NCBI RefSeq assembly: GCF_003641145.1
Contig: NZ_CP032744.1
Span: 2,108,001-2,172,000 of the forward strand
Direction: 5' to 3'
Length of the DNA stretch: 64,000 bases
Source: Lactiplantibacillus paraplantarum
GTDB taxonomy: Bacteria > Bacillota > Bacilli > Lactobacillales > Lactobacillaceae
The translations under genes and the position numbers were made by a program. Position 1 is the first letter of the stretch. The number at the start of each line of letters is the position of its first letter. Of the stretch, positions 19,345-28,134 are shown piece by piece. Below the pieces are notes generated by a model that made no database searches, was not told the DNA's origin, and worked only from the letters and a program-made list of their open reading frames with translations.

Positions 19345-21074
19345 TACAGCTGATCCTCCTCTCGTAATTGTGACTTCATAATTTCTTGATAAACTTCATT
19401 ATTAGCTTTTAATTCAGCATGGGTACCTTTACCGACCAATTTACCATTATCAAGTACCAAAATCAGATCAGCATCCGCTACCGTTGCAATCCGTTGTGCC
19501 ACAATCACAACGACACTCTGTTGAATTTGCTTATCTTGCCGTAATTCAGCCCGTAATTGTGCATCAGTTTTAAAATCTAATGCTGAGAAGGAATCATCGA
19601 ACACGTAAGCAGAAGCATGCTTGACCAGGGCACGGGCAATCGCTAACCGTTGCCGTTGACCACCAGAGAAGTTACCCCCACCCTGTTCAACGTGCGCATC
19701 CAAGCCGCCTTCTTCTTTTACGAAGTCCGTTGAGCGAGCGATCTCTAAAGCGTGCCAAATTTCGTCATCGGTTGCATGCTCGTTCCCAAACTGCATATTT
19801 TCACGAATAGTCCCCGTAAACAAGGTTGCCGTCTGCGGTACAAATGAAACCGCTTGATGCAACTCAGCTAATTTCAACTGCCGCACGTCCGTACCATCTA
19901 ATTTAACTGCACCACTTTCGATATCATAAAATCGTGGGATCAGATTGACTAAGGTCGTCTTCCCAGAACCGGTACCACCAATAATAGCAACGGTCTGGCC
20001 AGAATGGGCCTTAAAATCAATATCTTCCAGTGCCAATTGTTCCGCACTTTGATACCGATAGTTCACATGATCAAATTCAAGACTGTGTTCAGTTGCGGCT
20101 GGTAACGTTGTTGCTTTTTCAGGATCAGTAATTTTAGGTTCAATGTTCAAAACTTCTTGAATCCGAGAAGCAGAAGCGGCTGCCCGTGGGATGAACGCAA
20201 ACACCATGGCCAGCATCATGAAGCTCATCAGCACTTGCATCGCATAAGTCATGAAAGCAATCATATTCCCAATTTGCATCGTTTGACTACTGATCAACTG
20301 GCCACCAAACCAAACAATGGCCACGTTAGTTCCACTCATGATCAAGGTCATTACCGGGTATGCTAAAGCGACGATCGTATTAACCTTAATTGCGTTATGC
20401 GTGTAATCTTGGTTGGCATCTTCAAAGCGATCCTGTTCAAACTTATCTTGACGGAATGCGCGAATCACCCGCACACCAGTTAAGCCCTCACGGAAAACCA
20501 GGTTAATGCGATCAGTCTTAGTTTGCATCGCTCGGAAAAGTGGAATTGCAAATCCCATAATCAAACCAATAAAAATTAGCAATACCGGAATGGAGACCAC
20601 GAAGATCCAAGTTAATTCGTGACTCTTAGTGTACGCTAAAAAACTGGCCCCGACTAACATGATGGGGGCCATGATCATCATCCGCAACGCCATCATGGCG
20701 ACGTTTTGAATTTGGACCACGTCGTTGGTTGTCCGAGTAATCAATGAAGACGTCTCAACTTTATCGAATTCATCATTCGAAAAATTAATAACCTTCTTAT
20801 AAATATCCGACCGTAAGTTTTTCCCTAACTGTTGTGATGATCGCGCCGCTAAAAAGACGTTCCCAAATGCTGCCACAACTGATAACAATGAAAAACCAAT
20901 CATTTCAAAACCAATTTTCCAAATATAACTAATGTCACCAGTGGCAACCCCATTGTTCACAATATTAGATGTCAAACTAGGCAAATTTAAGGTCGCAATC
21001 ACTTGCACGATCATAAATAAGACCGCACCAATCACCGCAGGATACGAAATCCGACCTTTTGCTATTTTAAGCAT
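19344..21074 (-). CDS. ABC exporter subunit with degenerate ATPase site
   Basis: This 576-residue half-transporter forms the other half of the heterodimer. Walker A (GGTGSGKTT) and signature (NFSGGQRQRL) are intact. However, the residue after Walker B is Asp instead of Glu (VFDDSFSALD), and the switch histidine is Gln (VAQRIAT). This is the standard pattern of the non-catalytic site in heterodimeric exporters, not a sign of decay. A near-perfect palindrome precedes the gene. Confidence 0.9.
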   Translation of the reverse strand: MLKIAKGRISYPAVIGAVLFMIVQVIATLNLPSLTSNIVNNGVATGDISYIWKIGFEMIGFSLLSVVAAFGNVFLAARSSQQLGKNLRSDIYKKVINFSNDEFDKVETSSLITRTTNDVVQIQNVAMMALRMMIMAPIMLVGASFLAYTKSHELTWIFVVSIPVLLIFIGLIMGFAIPLFRAMQTKTDRINLVFREGLTGVRVIRAFRQDKFEQDRFEDANQDYTHNAIKVNTIVALAYPVMTLIMSGTNVAIVWFGGQLISSQTMQIGNMIAFMTYAMQVLMSFMMLAMVFAFIPRAAASASRIQEVLNIEPKITDPEKATTLPAATEHSLEFDHVNYRYQSAEQLALEDIDFKAHSGQTVAIIGGTGSGKTTLVNLIPRFYDIESGAVKLDGTDVRQLKLAELHQAVSFVPQTATLFTGTIRENMQFGNEHATDDEIWHALEIARSTDFVKEEGGLDAHVEQGGGNFSGGQRQRLAIARALVKHASAYVFDDSFSALDFKTDAQLRAELRQDKQIQQSVVVIVAQRIATVADADLILVLDNGKLVGKGTHAELKANNEVYQEIMKSQLREEDQL

Positions 21075-21093
21075 TTACACGCTCCCCTTCATT

Positions 21094-21112
21094 CATTATT
21101 AAATTAATAATG
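21094..21112. promoter_or_regulatory. Inverted repeat upstream of the ABC exporter operon
   Basis: CATTATTAAATTAATAATG is palindromic except at its centre and lies 20-38 bp before the exporter start. Its position and form suit a MarR- or TetR-type operator. No regulator gene of that kind is adjacent. Confidence 0.4.
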
Positions 21113-21250
21113 CAGTATATTAATCTAACTAAAAACGGTCTGTTTGTCAACCATCTTTACAAGTCTCACGCAAACTATTGTAACGCACTCATCGCAGTTT
21201 AGCACCTAAAAGGGTTTAAGAATTTCTTAAGCTCAGCGTCATGATGACAT

Positions 21251-21288
21251 AAAAAAAGCACTACGTTATCAATGCGATAACATAGCGC
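21251..21288 (-). terminator. Terminator of the YxeA-family gene
   Basis: GCGCTATGTTATC and GATAACGTAGTGC form a strong stem on the minus strand, with seven Ts following. It starts 12 bp after the gene. Confidence 0.88.
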
Positions 21289-21299
21289 CAGACTTGGCA

Positions 21300-21692
21300 T
21301 TAAGCTAGTACTTCTTGAACATTTCTGGGAACGTTAGTCGTTGACACGGCTTCCCAAGCGTTCACGTTTTGCCCTTTAGTTTCAATTTTTAAATAGTGCC
21401 GCTGCTTTAGACGGTGATCCGCCGTAAATGTTAACCAGCGTTGATTACCTTGTCCGTCGCTAGTCAGCACCCGATACGTGTACACATCCTCCCCCATCTG
21501 GCCGGTGGTATGACTCACGGCCGAATTCGTTCGACCATAGACTGTCTGTACCTTAACTAACGGGTTCAGATTATCAACTGCCATCGCTAACTCACTCCCT
21601 TGATTCTTCGTTATCGTCGGCGTAATTAGCAACGTACCTACACTAAGCATTACAATAACTAACAACAAACCAATAACCCCTTTTTTATTCAT
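21300..21692 (-). CDS. YxeA family secreted or membrane-anchored protein
   Basis: This 130-residue protein has an N-terminal hydrophobic segment (about 5-25) and then a small domain. Its TYRV...G....LTFTADHRLKQRHYLKI...V..WEAV pattern resembles the YxeA (DUF1093) family. Function is unknown in the family, but members are often near bacitracin-type ABC systems. GGGGGA precedes the ATG. It has its own terminator. Confidence 0.75.
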   Translation of the reverse strand: MNKKGVIGLLLVIVMLSVGTLLITPTITKNQGSELAMAVDNLNPLVKVQTVYGRTNSAVSHTTGQMGEDVYTYRVLTSDGQGNQRWLTFTADHRLKQRHYLKIETKGQNVNAWEAVSTTNVPRNVQEVLA

Positions 21693-21913
21693 ATATATTG
21701 TCCCCCAAAATTAATTATTTTGTTAAGCGTATCGAAAGCCCGACCTTCTGGCTACCTTAACTACACTTTCTTAACTAATTTTGTAAATTACTAACCAAGT
21801 TTGATTTTCCTTAACTATTAAGGAAGTTATTTTAACAATGTCTCAATAATTATCGCGCTTTTGAAGCTAATCCATTAGAATAGGTAGTAGTTTTCAATTA
21901 TGGGGGGATTATC

Positions 21914-22768
21914 ATGCACAGACGGGGTATCAACTATTTATTAAGCTTAATCACGACACTTGGCCTCTTAGCCGGCTGTCAGGCTGCTTCACCGGCAACT
22001 AAACAAGCCAGTAGTCAATCATCTAAGGCTAGTTCCAAAAGCACACACAGCACAATTAAACACCAATCACCGGCACACCCTTATCAGCATTGGCATGCCG
22101 TCAAAGTGGTCCACTTGCCGATCCTGATGTATCACAGTATTTCCAGCGGGAACCAGTTACGTGTCCCTGCCAAAGAATTTCGGGCAGAGATGACGTACTT
22201 AAAAACCCATGGGTACCGGACATTGACTGCTAATGAAGCCGTCTACGCTTTAAAACATCGGCGCCTTCCACAAAAGAAAGTTGTCTGGGTCACGCTCGAT
22301 GATAGCTACAAGGACAACATGACAGCGGCTTGGCCAATTTTAAAACAGACGCACCAACATGCCACCATCAATTTCATCACCGGCTTTACCCATAAAAAGA
22401 ATCACTTAACTTTAGCCGATGCCAAGCAGATGCAGGCTTCCGGCAATATTGACTTTCAAAGTCATACCGTTCGCCATTTAGACTTAAATAACTTAACTTA
22501 CCAGGTCCAATTAACCGAATTATCGAGTTCAAAAAAATGGCTCGATCATAATTTACAGCAAAATACTCAAGTTATTTGTTACCCGGCTGGACGTGCAAAC
22601 AATCAGACGATTAAAGCCGATAAACAGGCTGGTTACCAATATGCGCTGTCAACGGCACCTGGCATCGCCACTAGCGCACAGAACGCGTACAACCTCACTC
22701 GACAACGGGTCGTACCTGGAATGTCGCTCACGGCCTTTCAGACACTATTAACGACTACCAATGAATAG
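21914..22768 (+). CDS. Lipoprotein polysaccharide deacetylase
   Basis: This 284-residue protein has a lipobox (LLAGC, Cys at about 22), then a Ser/Lys-rich linker, then a carbohydrate esterase 4 fold. Motif 1 is VTLDDSYKD (catalytic Asp pair), and motif 2 is SHTVRH with the metal-binding His-x3-His. The LPILMYHSIS start of the domain resembles surface-anchored N-deacetylases acting on exopolysaccharide or peptidoglycan. It is the last clearly chromosomal gene before the prophage region. Confidence 0.9.
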   Translation: MHRRGINYLLSLITTLGLLAGCQAASPATKQASSQSSKASSKSTHSTIKHQSPAHPYQHWHAVKVVHLPILMYHSISSGNQLRVPAKEFRAEMTYLKTHGYRTLTANEAVYALKHRRLPQKKVVWVTLDDSYKDNMTAAWPILKQTHQHATINFITGFTHKKNHLTLADAKQMQASGNIDFQSHTVRHLDLNNLTYQVQLTELSSSKKWLDHNLQQNTQVICYPAGRANNQTIKADKQAGYQYALSTAPGIATSAQNAYNLTRQRVVPGMSLTAFQTLLTTTNE

Positions 22769-23016
22769 TTGTCGTCGATAGTAACTCAAGTTTCCGGTTA
22801 ATTGACCTGTACAAACGTGGTTCACTGATAACCGTCATTGGCTAGGCTACAACTTTCTTAAATTGTTTGGACCCATACTAGGTATTCGTCCTTTCAATCG
22901 ATTTGAGATCACTCGATAAGTATTCAAAATGATATGGGTCAACATAAAGATGCGATGACTAGCTTAAATTCATCAACACCAAATATTAGCGCCGTCATCT
23001 GGCAGCAATAGCAAAA

Positions 23017-23062
23017 AATCAAGCGTCAGAATGTTGAAATATCAACATTCTGACGCTTGATT
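23017..23062 (+). terminator. Perfect 21-bp hairpin after the deacetylase gene
   Basis: The 21-base arm starting AATCAAGCGTC (23017-23037) is exactly complementary to 23042-23062, with a four-base loop. The T tail is weak (TTGCTTT). It is probably a terminator, about 250 bp after the deacetylase. The gap 22769-23016 shows no gene. Confidence 0.6.
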
Positions 23063-23263
23063 GCTTTCCATTAATTATCGCTTTATCACCCGCACGGTAG
23101 TTATACCATCATAGGTAGCACGTAACAAACCATTGGTATTAAGCCCTTTGCGAAAAAGAGAGATATTTTATTTACAAATCCTGGAAGAGCACAAATTAAT
23201 TTAATATTGGTTCTTTTTTGATGTTTTGCTTTCTCCACTATTATATACCAACTTATTATCTTA

Positions 23264-23319
23264 AACACAAAAAAGTCCCACACCAGCCAATTAAGGCTAG
23301 TGCGGGACTTTTTTGTGTT
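23264..23319 (-). terminator. Terminator of the AT-rich two-gene cassette
   Basis: AACACAAAAAAGTCCC pairs with GGGACTTTTTTGTGTT around an inner GCTAG-type stem, giving T runs on both strands. It lies about 107 bp past the stop of the 230-residue gene. Confidence 0.88.
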
Positions 23320-23425
23320 GTCCAAAATTGCAACTTTTGTAGTTAAAAATCAATTTTAACTGCCGTATCAAGGTTAATATCTGACAACTATATACCTATT
23401 TTACATTTTTAACGTTTTTTATTAT

Positions 23426-24118
23426 TTAAGAAGATAAACCCAGTTTTGAACTATATAAAGTGTTTATATTTACAGATTCATCTGAAGAAAATATTTTTTG
23501 TATAATCTGAAACGAAAGACCCTTAGCTGAAAAATTACTATTTTTTCTTTTAGCCTCATTTATTTCGAGCCTAAGTTCCTTATCAGTCTTATTCATAGCT
23601 CTTAGAACCTTTTGTAAATACTCTTCATCACTTATCAGGCCTTCTTTGTGTTGCTTACCAAGTTTTCTAAGATAGTTAAATTTGGGTTGCGAATATTGGT
23701 TTAAATTTGAAATAAACTGTTGTACCACACCAAAACTACGATTTCGTTTCATAAAAAATGTGATATCATCTTCGGATACAAACTCTATATCTGTTTTTTT
23801 TAGGGTATTAGTCATAATTTTTTTAAATTTCTTTGCTTCTTGTTTATTGGAATTAATCTTTTTTGCCAACTCTTTTTCTGACATTCCGGAAATTTTTTCG
23901 GCTGTTTTCCTAAAGAGCATATTTATAACTTCAGTAGTGCTTTGAATACTATTTTTTTGCTTTTTTTTAGAAATACTCATACTAATAGAGTCTTTTATAA
24001 CAAATAAAGTAGTATCTATATCCCCTAAAAAAGCGAAAACAACAATAAATACAGCCAAGCTAACTAAAATAAGAGAAAACATAAACATAATGGAAACAGC
24101 CAAAATATCAATTAACAT
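23426..24118 (-). CDS. Membrane-anchored protein of an AT-rich cassette, unknown
   Basis: This 230-residue protein has one strong N-terminal membrane helix (about 5-30), followed by a lysine-rich, mostly helical cytoplasmic-like region. I see no family motif. Its ATG directly follows the TAA of the upstream gene, with AAGGGGGAC as ribosome binding site, so the two are co-translated. Base composition is clearly more AT-rich than the chromosomal genes and the phage late genes. Its place between the lysis genes and the prophage end is where lysogenic-conversion or defence cargo is often found. Confidence 0.7.
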   Translation of the reverse strand: MLIDILAVSIMFMFSLILVSLAVFIVVFAFLGDIDTTLFVIKDSISMSISKKKQKNSIQSTTEVINMLFRKTAEKISGMSEKELAKKINSNKQEAKKFKKIMTNTLKKTDIEFVSEDDITFFMKRNRSFGVVQQFISNLNQYSQPKFNYLRKLGKQHKEGLISDEEYLQKVLRAMNKTDKELRLEINEAKRKNSNFSAKGLSFQIIQKIFSSDESVNINTLYSSKLGLSS

Positions 24119-24649
24119 TTATTTGTCCCCCTTATCCGTATAAGATATAAAAGTCCAGCATATTTTATCCAAAACACCAACAAAAAAAATAAGTACTCCA
24201 TCTAACAACGTCATTATACCACTAAGACTTTTTAAAATGTCAGAAAAGGTTGAGTCACCCGGAACATTTGATACCAGTTTAAAAACAAAAACAAGTCCTA
24301 GTAATCCGACAAAGAACAGCGCTTGGATACAGAAAGCTAACCACCTTATTCTCATTTCAGGATGATATTTATGCATAGCACTATAAAAGCTTAAATGCAT
24401 TGCCAACTTAAACATCGTTTGAACACCAAAATTGACAATCGCAAAGTAACGCATAGTAAGACTAGACGTGTCTATAAAAGCAAAGAACATCCAAATCATG
24501 CTAATGAAATAAATTAAAAGATCCAGAAAAAAATCAGTAGTTTTATTTAATTCCTTTTCCTCCTGTATTTTTTGTGCATTGTTTATGCTTGAATATTCTT
24601 CTCTTAATTGTTTTCCAACTACTGAATCAGACTGTTTTCTATGCTTCAT
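24119..24649 (-). CDS. Multi-pass membrane protein of an AT-rich cassette, unknown
   Basis: The 176-residue chain (start MKHRKQSD) has about four membrane helices in two hairpins (roughly 42-62, 66-90, 103-125, 140-165). The first Met two codons earlier (24655) abuts the GGGGGAG sequence, so the ATG at 24649 has better spacing. A promoter match lies just upstream. The family is not recognised. Together with the next gene it forms a self-contained unit with its own promoter and terminator. Confidence 0.7.
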   Translation of the reverse strand: MKHRKQSDSVVGKQLREEYSSINNAQKIQEEKELNKTTDFFLDLLIYFISMIWMFFAFIDTSSLTMRYFAIVNFGVQTMFKLAMHLSFYSAMHKYHPEMRIRWLAFCIQALFFVGLLGLVFVFKLVSNVPGDSTFSDILKSLSGIMTLLDGVLIFFVGVLDKICWTFISYTDKGDK

Positions 24650-24674
24650 TAACATGCTCCCCCTGAAAGACTAC

Positions 24675-24703
24675 ATTATAGAAAGTATATCATATTAACG
24701 TAA
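24675..24703 (-). promoter_or_regulatory. Promoter of the two-gene membrane cassette
   Basis: TATAAT (24675-24680) lies 17 bp from TTACGT (24698-24703) on the minus strand, placed about 25 bp before the first ribosome binding site. Confidence 0.55.
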
Positions 24704-24845
24704 CTTAATTGAAATCACATTACAAAAACACACCAGACTACTTTTTTATCATTAAATATCATTTTGCCTAACTTCTAAATTTTACTCATCTTTACAATTA
24801 AGTAACTTTAGTCTTAAAAATCCCCGCACTATTAATCGAATTTTT

Positions 24846-25110
24846 TCACTTAATCATCAGTTTATTGCCTGGGTAAATCGTACTGTAAATGGATTTCTCA
24901 TTCTGACTGGCCAACGTGTACACGTTCATGCCGTTCCGTTGGGCAATCGACCACCATGAATCACCGTACTTGACTGTATAATACGTGTGAGAATAACCAG
25001 CTTTAGAATACCACCTGCCAATTGCCAGTAATGTAGTTTCACAGTAGTGAGTATTAAAGTTGCACGATTTCTCATGTATTCCTATGATAACAGTGGAACC
25101 TACTAATATC
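24846..25110 (-). pseudogene. C-terminal LysM remnant of a phage lysin
   Basis: Read on the minus strand, the last 47 codons before the TGA at 24846-24848 encode a LysM domain beginning HTYYTVKYGDSWW. About 34 of 47 residues are identical to the C-terminus of the intact endolysin at 26404-27570. The frame stays open upstream to about 25110, but the catalytic and SH3-like parts are missing and no start is credible. It is therefore the tail end of a second, related lysin, left by recombination or by cargo insertion. Confidence 0.75.
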
Positions 25111-25184
25111 TGTTTTCCTCTTTCGCTGAGATACTTTCTCTTATGTATTAGCCATCTACCTTTACAGCAGGCGGCTTTTTACGC

Positions 25185-25217
25185 AAAAAATTCCCCACGC
25201 CGAAGCGCAGGGGAATT
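25185..25217 (-). terminator. Terminator resembling the phage late terminator
   Basis: AATTCCCC and GGGGAATT form the stem, with TTTTTT on the minus strand. Its core (CTTCGGCGTGGGG) is nearly the same as the terminator at 25688-25717, suggesting a duplicated segment. Confidence 0.8.
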
Positions 25218-25593
25218 AATCAAGTTATAACTATCATCTAGAAACTACACTAGAGACAATTAATATTATACTTATTACTTGCTATTCTGTAAAGTATTGT
25301 AGTTATCTAATTAGCTATATTGACAGCTAATAATGCTAAATCTAAACTCTCACTAACAAAATATACAGGCAAGCAACACAAAAAAATCTTCCACCCATCA
25401 AGCAGAAGATTATCCTCATCACTTCCGGCACCACTAACCGACAATCTTGGGGGGATTTGAAAGCTGTGATACTAATAACAGGACAAGGGACATAATAACA
25501 CTTGTCGGTTTATATCACAATACCGAAAGTAATCTATAGAAAAATATTAATAAGTCCTTGTTATATTAATCAGGTTTAATGTATAATAACTGT

Positions 25594-25675
25594 GTTCTTT
25601 ATTATCTTAGGAGAAACAGAACACCCATTTTATTTATTTAAACATTGGGCCAGTCTTGACTGGCTCTTTTTTATA
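25594..25675 (+). ncRNA. Probable small RNA between lysis genes and prophage end
   Basis: A plus-strand promoter, TTGTTA (25558-25563) then 18 bp then TATAAT (25582-25587), should start RNA near 25594. The ~80-nt transcript would contain a hairpin GTGTTCT...AGAACAC with AGGAGA in its loop. It would end at the hairpin GCCAGTC-TT-GACTGGC followed by TCTTTTTT (25649-25672). It has no credible coding frame. Orientation is opposite to the phage late genes. Confidence 0.55.
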
Positions 25676-25687
25676 TATTTTGTTAAC

Positions 25688-25717
25688 AAAAAATCCCCCA
25701 CGCCGAAGCATGGGGGA
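25688..25717 (-). terminator. Terminator of the phage late operon
   Basis: TCCCCCA and TGGGGGA form the stem with a CTTCGGCG-type loop, and TTTTTT follows on the minus strand. It lies 20 bp after the holin stop. Confidence 0.9.
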
Positions 25718-25736
25718 CTAGAACAGTTCACGATTA

Positions 25737-26120
25737 TTATACTACTTTTTCTCCTGATTGTGAGGCGGATTCTGACGTCGTTTCAGTGTTAGATGATGCA
25801 GAACTATTCACTACAGCGACTGTGGACGTTGGTGTTTGCGCTTCGTCAGCAACTTTATTAGCCGTCGCTTCAACTTGGCTTTCCTCGTCACTTTTAACTG
25901 TTGGTACTGTCACTGTTTGAACGTCAGTAATAACGCCCAGCATACCGAGGATCGTTAATACGGTATTCAATACTGCGATAATTGCTGACCAGTCACCAGT
26001 AAACTTAATGCCAAACATGGCAAAGATTTGTTGAACCAAAACGATCAGTAACGAAATAATTCCAGCGATCAATTTACCATTCAAGCTTCCATCAGCATTC
26101 TTAAAACTAATTTTTCTCAT
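25737..26120 (-). CDS. Phage holin, phi LC3 type
   Basis: Holins form holes in the membrane that time lysis. This 127-residue form has the family layout: a short charged start (MRKISFKNADGS), then two hydrophobic helices (LIAGIISLLIVLVQQIFAMFG and the NTVLTILGMLGVI region), then a long Ser/Thr/Glu-rich tail. I chose the ATG at 26120 because AAAAGGA lies upstream. Its start overlaps the preceding gene by 14 bp. It is the last gene of the late operon. Confidence 0.85.
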   Translation of the reverse strand: MRKISFKNADGSLNGKLIAGIISLLIVLVQQIFAMFGIKFTGDWSAIIAVLNTVLTILGMLGVITDVQTVTVPTVKSDEESQVEATANKVADEAQTPTSTVAVVNSSASSNTETTSESASQSGEKVV

Positions 26121-26403
26121 TTCTTTTGGTTTCCTTTTCATATAGATGTTTAAATTCCATGTCATGACCATCTAGCCGGCCTTCTACCTTAATGACCCGA
26201 TTTTCAATCGCATTCATTGCTTCAGCATTTTGCTGCCTCACTTTTAAACTTTCATCGGTAAAATGGCTCAGCCGCTTGCCTAAATCGTTAAGCGGGATAC
26301 GGACCGTCTTATTTAGAATCCAATTAGCTAGTACACAAATACTAGCGACAATGGCAACAATTGATCCCCATTCATCCCAGCCTAATCCTAATAGTGTATG
26401 CAA
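26107..26403 (-). CDS. Holin-associated small membrane protein, XhlA-like
   Basis: The 98 residues comprise one membrane helix (about 13-31), then a helical, probably coiled-coil stretch with heptad-like spacing. This layout is shared with haemolysin XhlA-type proteins that accompany holins. Translation begins at a TTG directly after the endolysin TAA, so it depends on coupling. Exact role in lysis is inferred from position. Confidence 0.65.
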   Translation of the reverse strand: MHTLLGLGWDEWGSIVAIVASICVLANWILNKTVRIPLNDLGKRLSHFTDESLKVRQQNAEAMNAIENRVIKVEGRLDGHDMEFKHLYEKETKRNEKN

Positions 26404-27570
26404 TTACCGCACCACCAATCGCTGGCCAGGATAGATAGTGGTGTAAATCGTCTTGCCGTTCTGACTAGCTAATGTAGTCATATTTAGGCCGTTGCGTTGT
26501 GCGATTGCCCACCAGCTGTCGCCAGACTTGACTGTGTAATACGTGTGAGTTGCACCACTCTTTACATATTCCAGCGTATTACTTGCCGGGCCAGTTGCTA
26601 GATAACCATACCCATGTGAACGTGGTTGACGCACCCAACGATAGCCACCTTGAATAATGGCCTGGTCCGTCTTAACCGTGGTTCCAGCTGGCAAAATAGT
26701 GATCGCATTTGATGACGTTGACGCGCCTGTGCGCAGCTTAACCGCAGTCTTGAGTGTGTAGGTCTTCGCTTCCTTGACCCACTTGGCTGACGTAGATGGC
26801 TTGGAAGTGTTTTTGTTGGCTCCCTGGTTGTTGGCCTTAACCGCATCCTTATTGGTCGGTTTGACCGTTGATTTTTGACCAGCTGTGTAGTAATCAGTAT
26901 AAAGTTGACTAACGTCAAACCCACCGTAACTAATCCGGAAATGGGCTGACCCAGACCATTGCCAGGCATTGTTATTCGTATACCATTTCTGACCAGACAT
27001 GACATAGGGGTAGCCAGCAACCCACCCTGTTTTGCCCTTGATGGTCATCTTGTTGTTAGCCCATGATCCAGACGTGTAAATGTCGGCCCGATAACCAAAC
27101 TTCTGAATCTCTTTCATGAAGGCGGCATTGTTGCGGTCATTGGTTGCTTGTGACAAGATTCCTTGTTCTTCAGCCGATTCTACGTCCGTTGCCAATACTG
27201 CGCCCACCGGTAACCCGGCCGCTTTGGCTGCCTGACCAGCATAATCAGCTTCGGCAATCGCTTGGGCCTTAGTTTTATAATGGGCAAAATGATAGCCGTT
27301 GACGTATAAGCCAGCCGCTTGACCATTAGCGATATTGCTAGCAGCATAGCCATCTTTGAAGGTTGTGCCTTCACTAATCTTAACGGTGAGGGCCTTAACA
27401 CCAAACTCGTTACGCATCGAAACATACTCAGCGGTACTCATATAGCCGTTGTTATTCGACACATCCACCATATCCATGCGAGCAGCCTGACTGGTAACAT
27501 TGACCATTAAAAAGGCCATAAAAATGGCGCCCACCGTTAAGATGAGTGCCTTTAACTTGTGCTTATTCAA
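26404..27570 (-). CDS. Phage endolysin: GH25 muramidase, SH3b and LysM
   Basis: This 388-residue lysin cleaves the glycan strands of peptidoglycan. It has an N-terminal signal peptide-like segment (about 8-31), so export may be Sec-assisted with the holin setting the timing. The GH25 domain spans about 33-225, with VDVSNNNG and the catalytic acidic pair in ATDVESAEE. An SH3b domain follows at about 265-335 and a LysM wall-binding domain at about 340-388. The LysM part is related to the remnant at 24846. Confidence 0.93.
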   Translation of the reverse strand: MNKHKLKALILTVGAIFMAFLMVNVTSQAARMDMVDVSNNNGYMSTAEYVSMRNEFGVKALTVKISEGTTFKDGYAASNIANGQAAGLYVNGYHFAHYKTKAQAIAEADYAGQAAKAAGLPVGAVLATDVESAEEQGILSQATNDRNNAAFMKEIQKFGYRADIYTSGSWANNKMTIKGKTGWVAGYPYVMSGQKWYTNNNAWQWSGSAHFRISYGGFDVSQLYTDYYTAGQKSTVKPTNKDAVKANNQGANKNTSKPSTSAKWVKEAKTYTLKTAVKLRTGASTSSNAITILPAGTTVKTDQAIIQGGYRWVRQPRSHGYGYLATGPASNTLEYVKSGATHTYYTVKSGDSWWAIAQRNGLNMTTLASQNGKTIYTTIYPGQRLVVR

Positions 27571-27697
27571 TTGTCTACCTCCTATTTGTCATTCCTGATT
27601 GAACGGTCAAAAGCGTCCTAAAATACACTGGCCTAGTCGTTTTAACTTATTAATTTTCAATTCACCATCTCTTCAAAGTTCATCTTTCACTTAATAC

Positions 27698-28132
27698 TTA
27701 TGATGTTGGCAATTCATTCTTAAGAATGGATTGCAGCACACTCTGCGCCTCCGACATCGTAACATCGTCTAACTTCTTATCTGAAAAATCTGATTCAGTG
27801 GCAGTAACATTCGCATTCACATATGTGCCAGTTTCAGACTGATTAAATTGAGTGGATACCGATGAAATCTTGCCAGCAGTAAAACTCCACCCACCATTAA
27901 CTGCAATTAGAGAGTCAATTACTGATGGAATCTTATCCACCGCACGTTTGGATAATTCTTTTTTGGTTAGATCATCGAAAGTTTCATCTTTAGCTAAGTC
28001 TGTCGGATAAATAGTGACATTTGCCGTAATAGTTACTCGACCTTCTACTTCGCCACGAAGACCTGCAATTACAGAACTCGTATTACCAGTGCCATCGATA
28101 CTATAAGAAATGCTAGTGTTTAATAATTCCAT
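27698..28132 (-). CDS. Phage protein between tail fibre and lysis genes, unknown
   Basis: This 144-residue protein looks beta-rich in its first and last thirds. AAGGGGA precedes the ATG, and it starts 2 bp after the preceding gene. No family is recognised. Its position downstream of the tail fibre suggests a small baseplate accessory or a lysis-region protein. The 127 bp between it and the endolysin hold nothing evident. Confidence 0.7.
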   Translation of the reverse strand: MELLNTSISYSIDGTGNTSSVIAGLRGEVEGRVTITANVTIYPTDLAKDETFDDLTKKELSKRAVDKIPSVIDSLIAVNGGWSFTAGKISSVSTQFNQSETGTYVNANVTATESDFSDKKLDDVTMSEAQSVLQSILKNELPTS

Positions 28133-28134
28133 TG

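Noticed and set aside
19344..21074. Loss of function in the ABC subunit because of Glu-to-Asp and His-to-Gln changes
   Set aside because: The same changes mark the non-catalytic site in normal heterodimeric exporters.
23101..23325. 74-residue minus-strand open frame
   Set aside because: It begins inside the terminator hairpin 23264-23319 and has no ribosome binding site or protein-like pattern.
23063..25557. Left attachment site of the prophage
   Set aside because: The matching site and the integrase lie outside the window, so no direct repeat can be tested and no boundary can be claimed.
25592..25792. 66-residue plus-strand open frame
   Set aside because: It reads through two terminators and into the antisense of the holin gene, with no ribosome binding site at a useful distance from its start.
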